Origin: Siphonodentalium dalli
Taxonomy: Eukaryota; Mollusca; Scaphopoda; Gadilida; Siphonodentaliidae
Assembly: GCA_032622095.1 (NCBI GenBank)
Contig: CP136066.1
Span: 181,822,716 to 181,886,715 of the forward strand
Length of the DNA stretch: 64,000 nucleotides
Reading direction: 5' to 3'
In this document: piece after piece, positions 39,001 to 44,915 of the stretch
How positions within the stretch are numbered: position 1 is the stretch's first letter
How the letters are laid out: each line of letters starts with the position of its first letter
Position numbers and translations under genes: made by a program
Notes under the pieces: model-generated
Seen by the model: only the letters and a program-made list of their open reading frames with translations
Told to the model about the DNA's origin: nothing
Database searches by the model: none

Positions 39001-41552
39001 TCCGGACGGATGCACGGACGGACGCACAGAGCCGATTACAATAGTCCCCCGAAAATAAATTTTACGGGGGACAACTAAGCTGATTATGAACATACGTGTA
39101 TTTCAACTTCGATATAGGTCCAACATATGCCAAGTTCAAAGAAGGGAAGTAATTAGTCAAATAAGTAGGCTCAAGTTAACCTGAGCTGAATAATAATACA
39201 CATGTATTTCAACTTCGTTATAGATCCAATATTTGCCAAGTTCAGAAGAAGGGAAGTCAATAATCATAGAATTAGGTCGTATACCGATCCAATCCTGTGG
39301 TAACATGGTTTCTCAAAATTTCGCGCTATTGAACACAATAACGTGCAGCGTTTTAACTCATTGTGAGTTCATTGGTAAATGAAATACATGTAAGTTGAAC
39401 ACAAACTTTAGTCAATATGTAGGTTCAACGTGTTCATATTTAAAAACTAATGTCTTTTGTCGATGACCGATGTGAAGCAGGTATGATGAAGGAATGGACA
39501 CTCATACTGAGTCTGTGCCTCCATACCTCAGCTATATATAGGATACATTGTAATATGCATAGCATACGTGACTCCAATATTGTGTTTTCACTAGGGCCCA
39601 CACCATTTACAAGACTAACTTTAGCATAAATCTATTGTGTAGTAAATCATGCCATGAATCTCTACTCCAGCTTCGCACGTTGAGATCATATTCCACCAGT
39701 TCAAAACCTGGGAACTTTTTGAAGCTTTGACAGGGAACATTATAAAATCGAAAAAATAACATGGGGAATATATTTCTTAGTTATTATCTGTGTCTTAATA
39801 ATATACTTCACTGTTGGTGAAGGTCCCAACTGGAAATTTTCACGATTTAAGTGACTTTGTGAGCGAATTTGCTTTGCGTTTCTTACAATGGAATTTTTCC
39901 TGGGTAATTAATTGAATGTTTATTGTGATATCAGCAGATATCAGCTCTGAAAAGTCACAGAAAGGCATACATTTCGAGTTGGGACCTTCCCATATTATAG
40001 TGAAGTACACTATTAAGCAACAGATAACCATTACGAAATATATTACTCACATTATTTTTTTGACATTATAAGGTTCCCTGTCAAACCTTCAAAAAGTTCC
40101 CAGGTTTTAATTGTACTGGTGGAATATGATCTCTACAGATGTTAGCCATAGTAGAGATTCATGGCATGATCTACCAATTTAGTAGGACTTGCTTTTTTGA
40201 ATCTTTGTTTGTGGAATATGATGTTGGGTTTATATGCCTCTTGTATCTAATTCACAGAACGACGATGTCCATATTTACCTATTATAATTGAATATAACTA
40301 TAATAGTTGAATTCAGGATGTGTCTGACCTGTTCAGTGTTCCCTTTCTTTATGGTGTAATTCTCGCTCTGAATAAAGTGGATCTATTACTTGTGTGATAC
40401 AGGGACCAGCCTAAAGGGCGACTTGGGAGCAAGCCTTGAAATAGGGTGTCTGTCATTTGCAGAATGAGGTCCCCAGAGGGTGAATTTAGTGATACTACCC
40501 CGCATAATGGGCTAGCATCACCAAATTCACCCTCTGGGGACCTCATTCAGCTTACACCTCAGCAGAATGAGGTTCCCAGAGGGTGAATTTGGTTTGCTTG
40601 GGAGACATTTTCTCCATGAAATGTGCCACTTCTCCCTATGGAAGATGAGGCCAATCAAAATGAGGCCCCAGATGGTGAATACTAACTATGCGGGATAGCA
40701 TCACTAATTTCACCCTTTGGGGACCTCATTCTGCAAATGACAGACACACTCTTTGCAGGCTTGCTAATGACTTCTCCCATTTTGATCTTCCAGGTGTGAT
40801 ATATTCTCTTTTCACTGACCAATTTAACAACTAATGTTCACTACATTTTCATAAATAACCACACCACTGCGCATCTTTTTACATAAACTTTGACAAACTT
40901 AAGAATTATATTGACATAATGCAAGCATGTGTATGTGGACACCCATGTGAGGATGCTAACCTTTTCTTTTTTACTGCACTCTTTACAACGAAGCCCGAAC
41001 TAACATGATTTCTCAAATTAATTTAATAACCTGAACATATCTATTACTTCTGTGAAGGACCTTTTTTTACGGCATGGCCTGTTACAGCAACGACTTAAAC
41101 AATCGGCTCTTTAAAATAGTCCAGGCTTACATTTAAAATTCCTTCCACTTGCCATGACCGAATATACAAATCATGCTTTTCCCAATAGCAGCAACAGGGA
41201 CCACAGCGACATGTGCCACTTTATTATTACTGACTATATTCTGAATAATATTCTCAACATATTCAATATTTTATAATATGTTGTAATAATTGGGTCACAA
41301 TAAATATGTTCAATCAAAATCTTTTTACAGGCAATAAAGACCAGAAATGGAGATAGCCCGCCACTCTTTCAATGTCATGGAGAACAAGATCCGCTTGTGA
41401 TGTATGAATGGGGAGAGAACACTAACAGGACCTTATCATCAATCGGGGTTAAAAGTGACTTTCATACTTTACCAAACTTATATCACGACATTAACAAGAA
41501 AGAAATGCACCTACTCAACACATGGATTCAGTCAGTTATTCCAGATTTATGA
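20952..41552 (+). CDS. LYPLAL1: Lysophospholipase-like protein 1 (acyl-protein thioesterase family), complete five-exon gene span
   Basis: Five exons (88, 97, 167, 116 and 222 nt) join without a frame break into 229 residues, close to the 237 of human LYPLAL1. The protein is an alpha/beta-hydrolase of the acyl-protein thioesterase family. These cytosolic enzymes hydrolyse acyl esters or thioesters, and LYPLAL1 prefers short acyl groups. Visible marks are the HGSGDTGDG turn at residues 27-35, LYPTAPER at 55-62, VWFD at 74-77, the nucleophile elbow GFSMGG with Ser121, Asp176 in CHGEQDP and His208 in YHD. The spacing Ser-55-Asp-32-His equals that of the human enzyme as I recall it. Introns of 6.4, 5.2, 2.9 and 5.4 kb are packed with MITEs. 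It converges on NPC2, with about 3.3 kb between the stops. Confidence 0.95.
21040..22631 (+). other. LYPLAL1 intron 1, first part
   Basis: It contains a ~90-bp hairpin at 21771-21861 (gtctgctagtactaaaa against ttttagtacgagcagac). Two minus-strand open frames at 21917-22117 (hydrophobic start [13 protein letters not shown]) and 22308-22568 (Cys-rich start) look protein-like by composition. However, they have no family match and no consistent splice joins, so they are not called as genes. Confidence 0.4.
22632..23046. mobile_element. Foldback element with GC-rich ~22-bp internal repeats
   Basis: The ends tacatgtaccctgcttgaca and the inverted ccagcggggtacatgta, then acaaaacaagtgtcca and its complement, define inverted termini. 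Between them is an array of units like gccgcggtgtacttgccgtt, in both orientations, strikingly GC-rich against the AT-rich surroundings. All open frames here are by-products of the array. Confidence 0.8.
23047..23676. other. LYPLAL1 intron 1, unassigned part
   Basis: AT-rich DNA without a recognised gene or shared repeat. Confidence 0.4.
23677..24160. mobile_element. Family A TTAA-flanked MITE
   Basis: It starts TTAA TGATGCATAATCCA and ends GATTAAGTACCT TTAA. The internal landmarks are cttgggggg, aacccacccacccatcaaag, gatcagatatcgat and gatgaagatggataactc. It is a nearly full-length copy. Confidence 0.8.
24337..24769. mobile_element. Family D MITE with one hairpin
   Basis: The ends gttaaaccttttcagt and the inverted ggcactcaaagggttaa enclose poly-T runs (24380-24418) and the hairpin 24651-24719, whose stem carries one asymmetry (gactggcat instead of gactcgcat). 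Confidence 0.6.
24651..24719. repeat. 69-bp hairpin module, family D
   Basis: Same arms as the 16232 copy, with the tip gaggcgacatatggtcgac. Confidence 0.9.
25126..25435. mobile_element. MITE with GAAGGGGTCACTCTCA ends (copy 2)
   Basis: The left end gctgaaggggtcactctcaa and right end ttgagtgtcacctcttcagc are inverted copies. Internal acccttcagcacattttcaa motifs match the copy at 14816. Confidence 0.7.
25552..25925. repeat. Interspersed repeat, copy 1 (pair with 51265)
   Basis: It matches 51265-51650 over most of its length in the same orientation, for example gatggcgaaatcatttgt, gcgtcccgaatcgagatgta and ttctatggagtgg. No inverted ends were seen. A SINE or a degraded unit of a larger element is possible. 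Confidence 0.65.
26255..26345. repeat. Family B palindromic repeat
   Basis: A ~90-bp palindrome whose arms are cagaatgaggtctccagagg... and its complement, with ctagcatcactaaattca pairing to tgaatttagtgaagct. Downstream it shares about 130 bp with other family B loci (catctgctatgggagac and cacccattgggaacctc). Confidence 0.8.
26600..26910. repeat. Imperfect GAT/ATG microsatellite
   Basis: Long stretches of gatgatg with substitutions. The Met-rich frames here come from the repeat. Confidence 0.9.
27455..27551 (+). CDS. LYPLAL1: LYPLAL1 exon 2
   Basis: Acceptor cctattttcag, donor GAAAG|GTATAT. It enters in phase 1, completing the last Gly of HGSG, and leaves in phase 2. It encodes [12 protein letters not shown]...[10 protein letters not shown], the oxyanion-loop neighbour and the conserved strand before the second loop. 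Confidence 0.95.
27556..27727. repeat. Family C palindrome, short copy
   Basis: Inverted arms carry actccttaacaactgcagaa, ttttcaggatttt and gtcggaaatatggcttgttg and their complements, ending in tttagggcatta. It starts only about 5 bp after the exon 2 donor. Confidence 0.7.
27821..27911. repeat. Family B palindromic repeat
   Basis: Arms cagaatgagttccccagaag and the complement of ccatctggggacctcattct. Confidence 0.8.
28158..28249. repeat. Family B palindromic repeat
   Basis: Arms cagaatgaggtccacagagg and its partner ccctctggggacctctttct, with the inner pair ttagtgatgct / tgcatcacttaa. Confidence 0.8.
28350..28440. repeat. Family B palindromic repeat
   Basis: Arms agaatgaggtcccctgaggg and its partner accgtctgggaaccccattc. 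Slightly decayed. Confidence 0.75.
28640..28940. repeat. Degenerate repeat rich in 'gataactc' motifs
   Basis: Contains gttagcgagataactcaaac and gttagagcgataactctaac in a direct repeat ~170 bp apart. It leads directly into the family E units. Confidence 0.45.
28942..29460. repeat. Family E tandem units (~160 bp, three units)
   Basis: Each unit contains ggctatcttggattttactc or a variant, then a segment like atcaccaaacttcatatgga, then a segment like gacctctagatgggtgcc. Other arrays lie at 32940, 49010 and 53900. Confidence 0.75.
29551..29897. mobile_element. Family A MITE, left piece (interrupted)
   Basis: Starts TTAA AGATGCATAATCTGA and runs through the family landmarks to ggcaattaa, where an inserted element begins. 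The copy resumes at 32171. Confidence 0.75.
29898..32170. mobile_element. 2.27-kb inverted-repeat element inserted in family A
   Basis: Perfect 15-bp inverted ends: tagcgagtttgcgat at 29898-29912 and atcgcaaactcgcta at 32156-32170. Both ends are followed by acccgt/acgggt runs, and the right end also forms a hairpin (32083-32167). There is no transposase frame. It carries a C-run (30474-30499), a G-run (30729-30746) and a nested reverse family A copy (31260-31586). The target duplication is short (at most 2-3 bp, TA/AT-like) and not certain. Confidence 0.75.
31260..31586. mobile_element. Family A MITE, reverse, internally deleted
   Basis: Starts TTAA AGCTACTCAAACCGA and ends TCGGATTATGTATCT TTAA. 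Part of the middle is missing relative to full copies. Confidence 0.7.
32171..32276. mobile_element. Family A MITE, right piece
   Basis: Continues the 29551 copy with ctgataactgaagcggcatt, tgttgttgttgg and atcggattgagtacc. The terminal TTAA has mutated to tataa. Confidence 0.7.
32580..32648. repeat. 69-bp hairpin module, family D (CTCCC variant)
   Basis: Tip gtgaggctccctatgggaga instead of the gcgacc/ggtcga version; both stem sides changed together. A half copy precedes it at 32533-32553. Confidence 0.9.
32714..32880 (+). CDS. LYPLAL1: LYPLAL1 exon 3
   Basis: Acceptor atttccacttcag, donor TTCTTG|GTATGG. Phase 2 in, phase 1 out, 55 full codons. It encodes [20 protein letters not shown] and a helical stretch ending SNIILG, matching the family's Trp-Phe-Asp segment and the strand leading to the nucleophile. 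Confidence 0.95.
32940..33250. repeat. Family E tandem units (two units)
   Basis: Contains tttactctttgcatgact, catccctcatc, accgaacttcctatggat, then gccatcttggattttactcc and tgacctctagatggg. Confidence 0.65.
33407..33475. repeat. 69-bp hairpin module, family D
   Basis: Tip gcgagtcgaccataggtcgc, identical to the 16232 copy. Confidence 0.9.
33572..33640. repeat. 69-bp hairpin module, family D
   Basis: Tip gcgaggcgacctatggtcga, as at 16380. One arm reads ctaatgc and the left stem has ttacata. Confidence 0.9.
33659..34006. repeat. 348-bp near-perfect palindrome (family C, long form)
   Basis: Both arms run from caagctgattccagtatac inward through cttcgttgcagggcgtat, aatcgactccttaaccacag and atggcttgttgcc to the tip aaagctct-cacta-agagcttt. 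Only a few mismatches were seen, and the loop is about 5 nt. The outer ~65 bp of each arm is not present in the other family C copies. Confidence 0.9.
34007..34560. repeat. Degenerate repeat with 'gtgcacctgcga' units
   Basis: Two units share acttggcaca, catgggaacctgtgcacctg, gatgtctgtc and gagttattccc. Similar sequence lies at 36070-36340. Confidence 0.6.
34391..34425. repeat. Short interstitial telomere-like (TTAGGG) stretch
   Basis: About four TTAGGG-like units with variations: taggattagggttaggggtt and agggtt. Confidence 0.7.
34812..34900. repeat. Family B palindromic repeat
   Basis: Arms cagaatgaggttcccagagg and its complement. Confidence 0.8.
34973..35144. repeat. Inverted arm flanking exon 4, left
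   Basis: Its reverse complement lies at 38288-38474. Matching blocks include cagagtattgttacccacat, gtgcaacatgtatatagatg and gggggacactgtggtcggc. It sits in intron 3; the partner is in intron 4. Confidence 0.85.
35385..35640 (-). pseudogene. Relic of a reverse-transcriptase C-terminus (non-LTR type)
   Basis: The minus-strand frame contains [13 protein letters not shown], then [16 protein letters not shown] and SDFKNLLD. This is the R-V-x-x-x-WN-x-LP pattern typical of the C-terminal tail of many non-LTR retrotransposon polymerases. It is a short fragment fused to a family C half-palindrome at its 5' side. No catalytic core is present. Confidence 0.6.
35635..35712. repeat. Family C half-palindrome
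   Basis: Contains ccgatgaatggcaacaagcc, gactaaatcctgaaaagtta and ttctgctgtggttaag, one arm only. It ends about 65 bp before the exon 4 acceptor. Confidence 0.75.
35778..35893 (+). CDS. LYPLAL1: LYPLAL1 exon 4 (nucleophile exon)
   Basis: Acceptor gcatttcag, donor TATGAG|GTAAGT. Phase 1 in, phase 0 out. It encodes [17 protein letters not shown] with Ser121 in the G-x-S-x-G elbow, then [19 protein letters not shown]. The serine hydrolase activity depends on this exon. Confidence 0.95.
36070..36340. repeat. Degenerate 'gtgcacctgcga' repeat, second locus
   Basis: Shares aacttggtacatatattgag, catggaacctgtgcacctgc and gagttcttccc with 34007-34560. Confidence 0.6.
36345..36545. mobile_element. Family A MITE fragment
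   Basis: Contains tactatttctttggcatcgg, gaacccacccatcaaagctc and gatcagatatcg. It ends in an inverted turn where aactctaaatcaagtggt is followed by accacttgattttagagtt. Confidence 0.65.
36580..36749. mobile_element. Family D MITE with one hairpin
   Basis: Inverted ends tcatgaagggagctgcgc and cattcatggaagggttaa enclose the hairpin 36623-36701 (CTCCC variant, with an extra gcaatct in one arm). Confidence 0.65.
36623..36701. repeat. Hairpin module, family D (CTCCC variant)
   Basis: Arms gccagtgcattctc and gagaatgcatttgc, tip cgaagctccctatgggagac. Confidence 0.85.
37173..39078. mobile_element. 1.9-kb composite repeat with hairpin ends
   Basis: The left end ttgtccgccgacccaacggg and ggaggactattataatcagc is matched at the right by the inverted gattacaatagtcccccgaa and tttacgggggacaac. 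Each end is itself a small hairpin. The body has several direct units of ggtttccggatgataacttt, caaatttggta, gacaggtcaagttcgaattc and agttatgtcccttttt on the left, and their reverse complements on the right (38510-38940). No transposase was seen. Confidence 0.6.
38288..38474. repeat. Inverted arm flanking exon 4, right
   Basis: Reverse complement of 34973-35144, with a few small indels. It lies inside the 1.9-kb composite repeat. Confidence 0.85.
39640..40176. mobile_element. Inverted-repeat element, ~540 bp
   Basis: Outer arms aaatcatgccatgaatctct and agagattcatggcatgatct, then catattccaccagt, cctgggaactttttgaag, gacagggaac and gaaggtcccaactggaa pair with their complements at the right. The loop is centred near 39910. 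Confidence 0.75.
40460..40550. repeat. Family B palindromic repeat
   Basis: Arms cagaatgaggtccccagagg and its complement. A half copy follows at 40563-40595. Confidence 0.85.
40655..40733. repeat. Family B palindromic repeat (decayed)
   Basis: Left arm aaaatgaggccccagatggt, right arm ccctttggggacctcattct. Confidence 0.7.
41331..41552 (+). CDS. LYPLAL1: LYPLAL1 exon 5 (terminal)
   Basis: Acceptor tctttttacag, phase 0. It encodes [14 protein letters not shown] with catalytic Asp176, then [15 protein letters not shown] with catalytic His208, and ends WIQSVIPDL at TGA 41550-41552. The next bases read taataaatt, so a second stop and an AATAAA hexamer (41554-41559) follow at once. Confidence 0.95.
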   Translation, partial: AIKTRNGDSPPLFQCHGEQDPLVMYEWGENTNRTLSSIGVKSDFHTLPNLYHDINKKEMHLLNTWIQSVIPDL

Positions 41553-42650
41553 TAATAAATTTTGTTATAAAATCCAACCTCAAGTTTCTTACAAGACATG
41601 ATCGGTCATTATCACGTGTTCCAACACATGTTGACATGTTTTGTGGTACAATTCTACAAAAATGTGGTACAATCAAAACAGAAATGAAACGACTGTTTTA
41701 TGCAGAAATGTCAACAATAGTGCAGCAAATGAATATGCTATGGATAAAAATTGCTTCGCAACATTTTGCGCAGAATTATATTTATTTAAAATTGACATGA
41801 GTATGCCTTTCTGAATGACATTAATGGAGGAAGCAGAATAGCTTGTTCATAAATTTTTTTAGGCCAATCTACCAATTCATAGAATATTCTACCCACCATG
41901 ATGAATATCTGTATGGCAACATTCACTTTCATCGTACTACGTTAGAACTTAGAAAAAAAACAAACATGCTAGATTTTTGTGCTAATCTATTTTAAAAACA
42001 TTTGTGTGGTAACTGATTTTTTATTATGGCAATATTCAAATTCAGCTATTACTATAATATATGAATTTAGAATATGCCACACCACATGACAACTTGCTGA
42101 GAATGATTATCATTTGAGCAGGAATAAGTCGTACAGGTAGTTGTACAATCATGACAAATGCCCCTCACTCAGTTCAGAGAATGGGCTATGGCTAAGTATT
42201 TGTATGGAGGAAACATTTGGTTGGTAGAGACCTTTCACAAAAATCACTATTACGATTGTGGATAGGATATATTGTCCTAGTAAGGTTGATACCATCACAA
42301 TTTACCTACGATGGCTAATTGGTGTGACGGCATATGCCCCACTATATTCAGTTACACATATATTTGATGGAAAAAGTAATGTTCAGATCCAGTGTTCTTA
42401 TCTGTGTGTAATACACCACACGGATAATGTCAGAGCGTCCCCAAGCAGGACTGGTGGCACATCTGCAGATAATTAAACTGCGTGGCGTATATTTCGTCTC
42501 AAGTAAGAACCCCCGTGAGTAAAGATAGAATTTTGGCCGTATACTGGCAGGATATTTCCATATCCGTAATCCTATTTGTGGTTTTACTAGAGTTTTACAC
42601 GATTACAATTAGCTGTTAGAAACGCATTTGACTCACTGGGCTCCAATATT
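41553..42650. other. 3' region of LYPLAL1
   Basis: AT-rich DNA without a further gene. It probably includes the LYPLAL1 3' UTR. The AATAAA at 41554 is very close to the stop, so the functional poly(A) signal may lie further on. Confidence 0.45.
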
Positions 42651-42704
42651 CACTTGACATCAAACACTTGTTCAATCACAAGCCTTGAAATAGTGTGACA
42701 TTTG

Positions 42705-42795
42705 CAGAATGAGGTCCCCAGAAGGTGAACTTAGTGACGCTGTCGTGCTCAGTGGGCTAACATCACTAAATTCACTCTCTTGGAACCTCATTCTG
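42705..42795. repeat. Family B palindromic repeat
   Basis: Arms cagaatgaggtccccagaag and its partner actctcttggaacctcattc. Confidence 0.8.
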
Positions 42796-43053
42796 TTGAG
42801 GCCTCAACTGCTACAGGATACCCGGGATCAGATTGATGTTCACCCATTAGCCAACGATTATGCATTTTATCTTCAACAAATAGTCATAGTAAAAACCATC
42901 TTTGCAATGTGCTAGAAAGTGTCATTCTTCAAACAAACTTAACTCATTCCTTTATATTACAAAACAGAGTCATAATGGTGTGTTCAATGGCTGTAAGCAT
43001 AATAAAGTCAAACATTGTACATTCCTATTATCACATGACATCAGACCCCTAGA

Positions 43054-43280
43054 TTAAAGATGCTTAATCCGAATTAATGCTCGCAAATTACTATTTCCTT
43101 GGCTTCGGGGGTCAAAAATATTTAATTCGAGTCGAGGAACCCACCCATCAAAGTTCAGAGTGGTCAGATATCGATTTTTGAAATCTATTGTTTTTCACCA
43201 CCGATAATGTTAGTGGCCCAGTACAAGGTCGACGAGAAGAGGGTCTCGGACCAAATTGCAGATTAAGATGGATGTACGGT
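43054..43280. mobile_element. Family A MITE, truncated
   Basis: Starts TTAA AGATGCTTAATCCGA and keeps the first half of the family; it breaks off after gattaagatggatg. Confidence 0.7.
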
Positions 43281-43609
43281 ACTTTCCTTGCCAAACAAAA
43301 TCCATGATCTATATTGATCTTTAGAGTGGAATATAGCAAGAACAAAGAGCAAACTGTGTTTTGTTATATTTAATTTAGAAAAATATATGGAAATAAATTT
43401 AATAAAAAATATCAGATTCTGTTGCATGTATATCAAAAGATGATAAAGATCAACAAATTAGTATATTAGAAATACAACAAATTAGAGCAATAATTGATTA
43501 TCATGAAAATCAATTTCATCTTTGCAATAAATAATTAAACTATTATTTTTTTATTGCAATGATCATTCAGGAATTTGAATCTACCTGGAATTAATGTGAA
43601 ATAAAAGTT

Positions 43610-43945
43610 ATCTCTAAAAGGGGTACTGTACACTAAATACGGCCATTTATGGGACCACCTATTATACTCAACAGAATATATGCAACAAATGAATTAATTT
43701 GAGCCATGGCTGAGTGCAAAATACACTGATGTGCTCTATGAACAATGTAAACATGGTAATTATAATGAAAATGAGTTAACGACTATCAATAAACTCATTT
43801 TCATTATAATTACCAGTACCATGTTGTTTTACATCGTTCATAAAGTAAATGAGTATTTTGCACTCATCCAAGTCCCAGATTCATTCATTTGCCACATACG
43901 GTATATTCTTGAGTATAATAGGCGAAAGGGGTACTGTACTCAGAT
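43610..43945. mobile_element. Inverted-repeat element between two AGGGGTACTGTAC ends
   Basis: Arms pair around 43790: aacaatgtaaacatggtaat and aatgaaaatgagttaa against aactcattttcattataatt and ttttacatcgttc. Both edges carry aaggggtactgtac in the same orientation, the end sequence of the element at 19703, so this looks like two copies fused or one nested in another. Confidence 0.6.
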
Positions 43946-44603
43946 GTTGCTGTTGGTATTTATATTCTTTGCTTCGTAGAATAAGGTAATCATATTTCCA
44001 TTATTTGACTCAAATTGATTGTCTGCAGAGTATGAAGCAATGTTACAGATGGTAGATAAGCTGGAATGCAAAAATATAATGCTCATCATTGATATATTTT
44101 TGTAGTTTTGAGGCAAATGTATCAAATAAATGTTATACTATATGCATAATAGTCCCAGATACTCATTAATTTTATTGTATAGTATGTGGTATGGCTTAAG
44201 TTCATGACCCGTATCAACATAATTTTTTTAATGATGTGTGCCACGTGTTTCCCAATCCACTATTCGTCAGTTAATTTGATTACGTCTTGTAATCATGGAA
44301 ATTCATACTGGAGCCATAAAGTAAATTTATATTAAATTATTAAATTTTTATTTTAAGAGCTAATTTAGGGGCATGGAATTTTCTACAAATATAAATATAA
44401 ACATTCTCAAATAATTTCAGAATAGCATCTACAACCAAAAAATCATATTCATTCCAATCACATTTACATTCCTACATGGAAAACACTTTTGCCAGGTGAA
44501 AGGATGATGAAAAGTATATGCAGAAGTTACAGAATAATCCTACAGATCTTCAGTTATCCCTTTCATGACTGGAGCTGCGCTGGTGCAGCATTAAAGATCC
44601 TGT

Positions 44604-44675
44604 GCCAGTGCATTCTCTTATTATATATGAGAGTCTCCCATAGGGACCCTCGCATATATAAGAGATTGCACTGGC
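44604..44675. repeat. Hairpin module, family D
   Basis: Arms gccagtgcattctc and gagattgcactggc, tip gagtctcccatagggaccct. Confidence 0.85.
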
Positions 44676-44702
44676 TTACAAGGCTAAGGTAAATATTGTT
44701 AG

Positions 44703-44771
44703 GCCAATTTATTCTCTTATATATGCGAGGCTCCCTAACAGAGACTCGCATATATAAGAGAATGCATTGGC
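44703..44771. repeat. Hairpin module, family D (CTCCC variant)
   Basis: Arms gccaatttattctc and gagaatgcattggc, tip gaggctccctaacagagac. Confidence 0.85.
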
Positions 44772-44831
44772 ACAGGGTTTTTGCAAAATTTAGGAAGCTC
44801 CAGTCATGGAAGGGTTAATGTAATATCAAAT

Positions 44832-44915
44832 CTATTTTATTTGAGCTGGCAGAACAACGCACCACAAGACGTCGCCATTCTGGTCTTCCATAGTCCACTT
44901 TACTTTCAATCGGAT
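44832..44915 (-). CDS. NPC2: NPC2 exon 4 (terminal)
   Basis: Acceptor attattttgcag, phase 0. Encodes IRLKVKWTMEDQNGD and LWCVVLPAQIK, then TAG. It contains Cys141, the partner of Cys27, and matches the family's final strand. The last codons CAA ATA AAA TAG contain an AATAAA hexamer (minus strand, 44841-44836). Confidence 0.95.
   Translation of the reverse strand: MRLKVKWTMEDQNGDVLWCVVLPAQIK

Larger units (their letters stand above)
44554..44817. mobile_element. Family D MITE with two hairpins (third locus)
   Basis: Inverted ends tatccctttcatgactggag and ctccagtcatggaagggtta. It contains hairpins 44604-44675 and 44703-44771. It lies immediately 3' of the NPC2 stop codon, so it may form part of the NPC2 3' UTR. 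Confidence 0.75.

Noticed and set aside
16228-44771. Evenly repeated palindromic modules considered as a CRISPR array
   Set aside because: Spacing is irregular over many kilobases, there are no unique spacers of constant length, and the DNA is eukaryotic.
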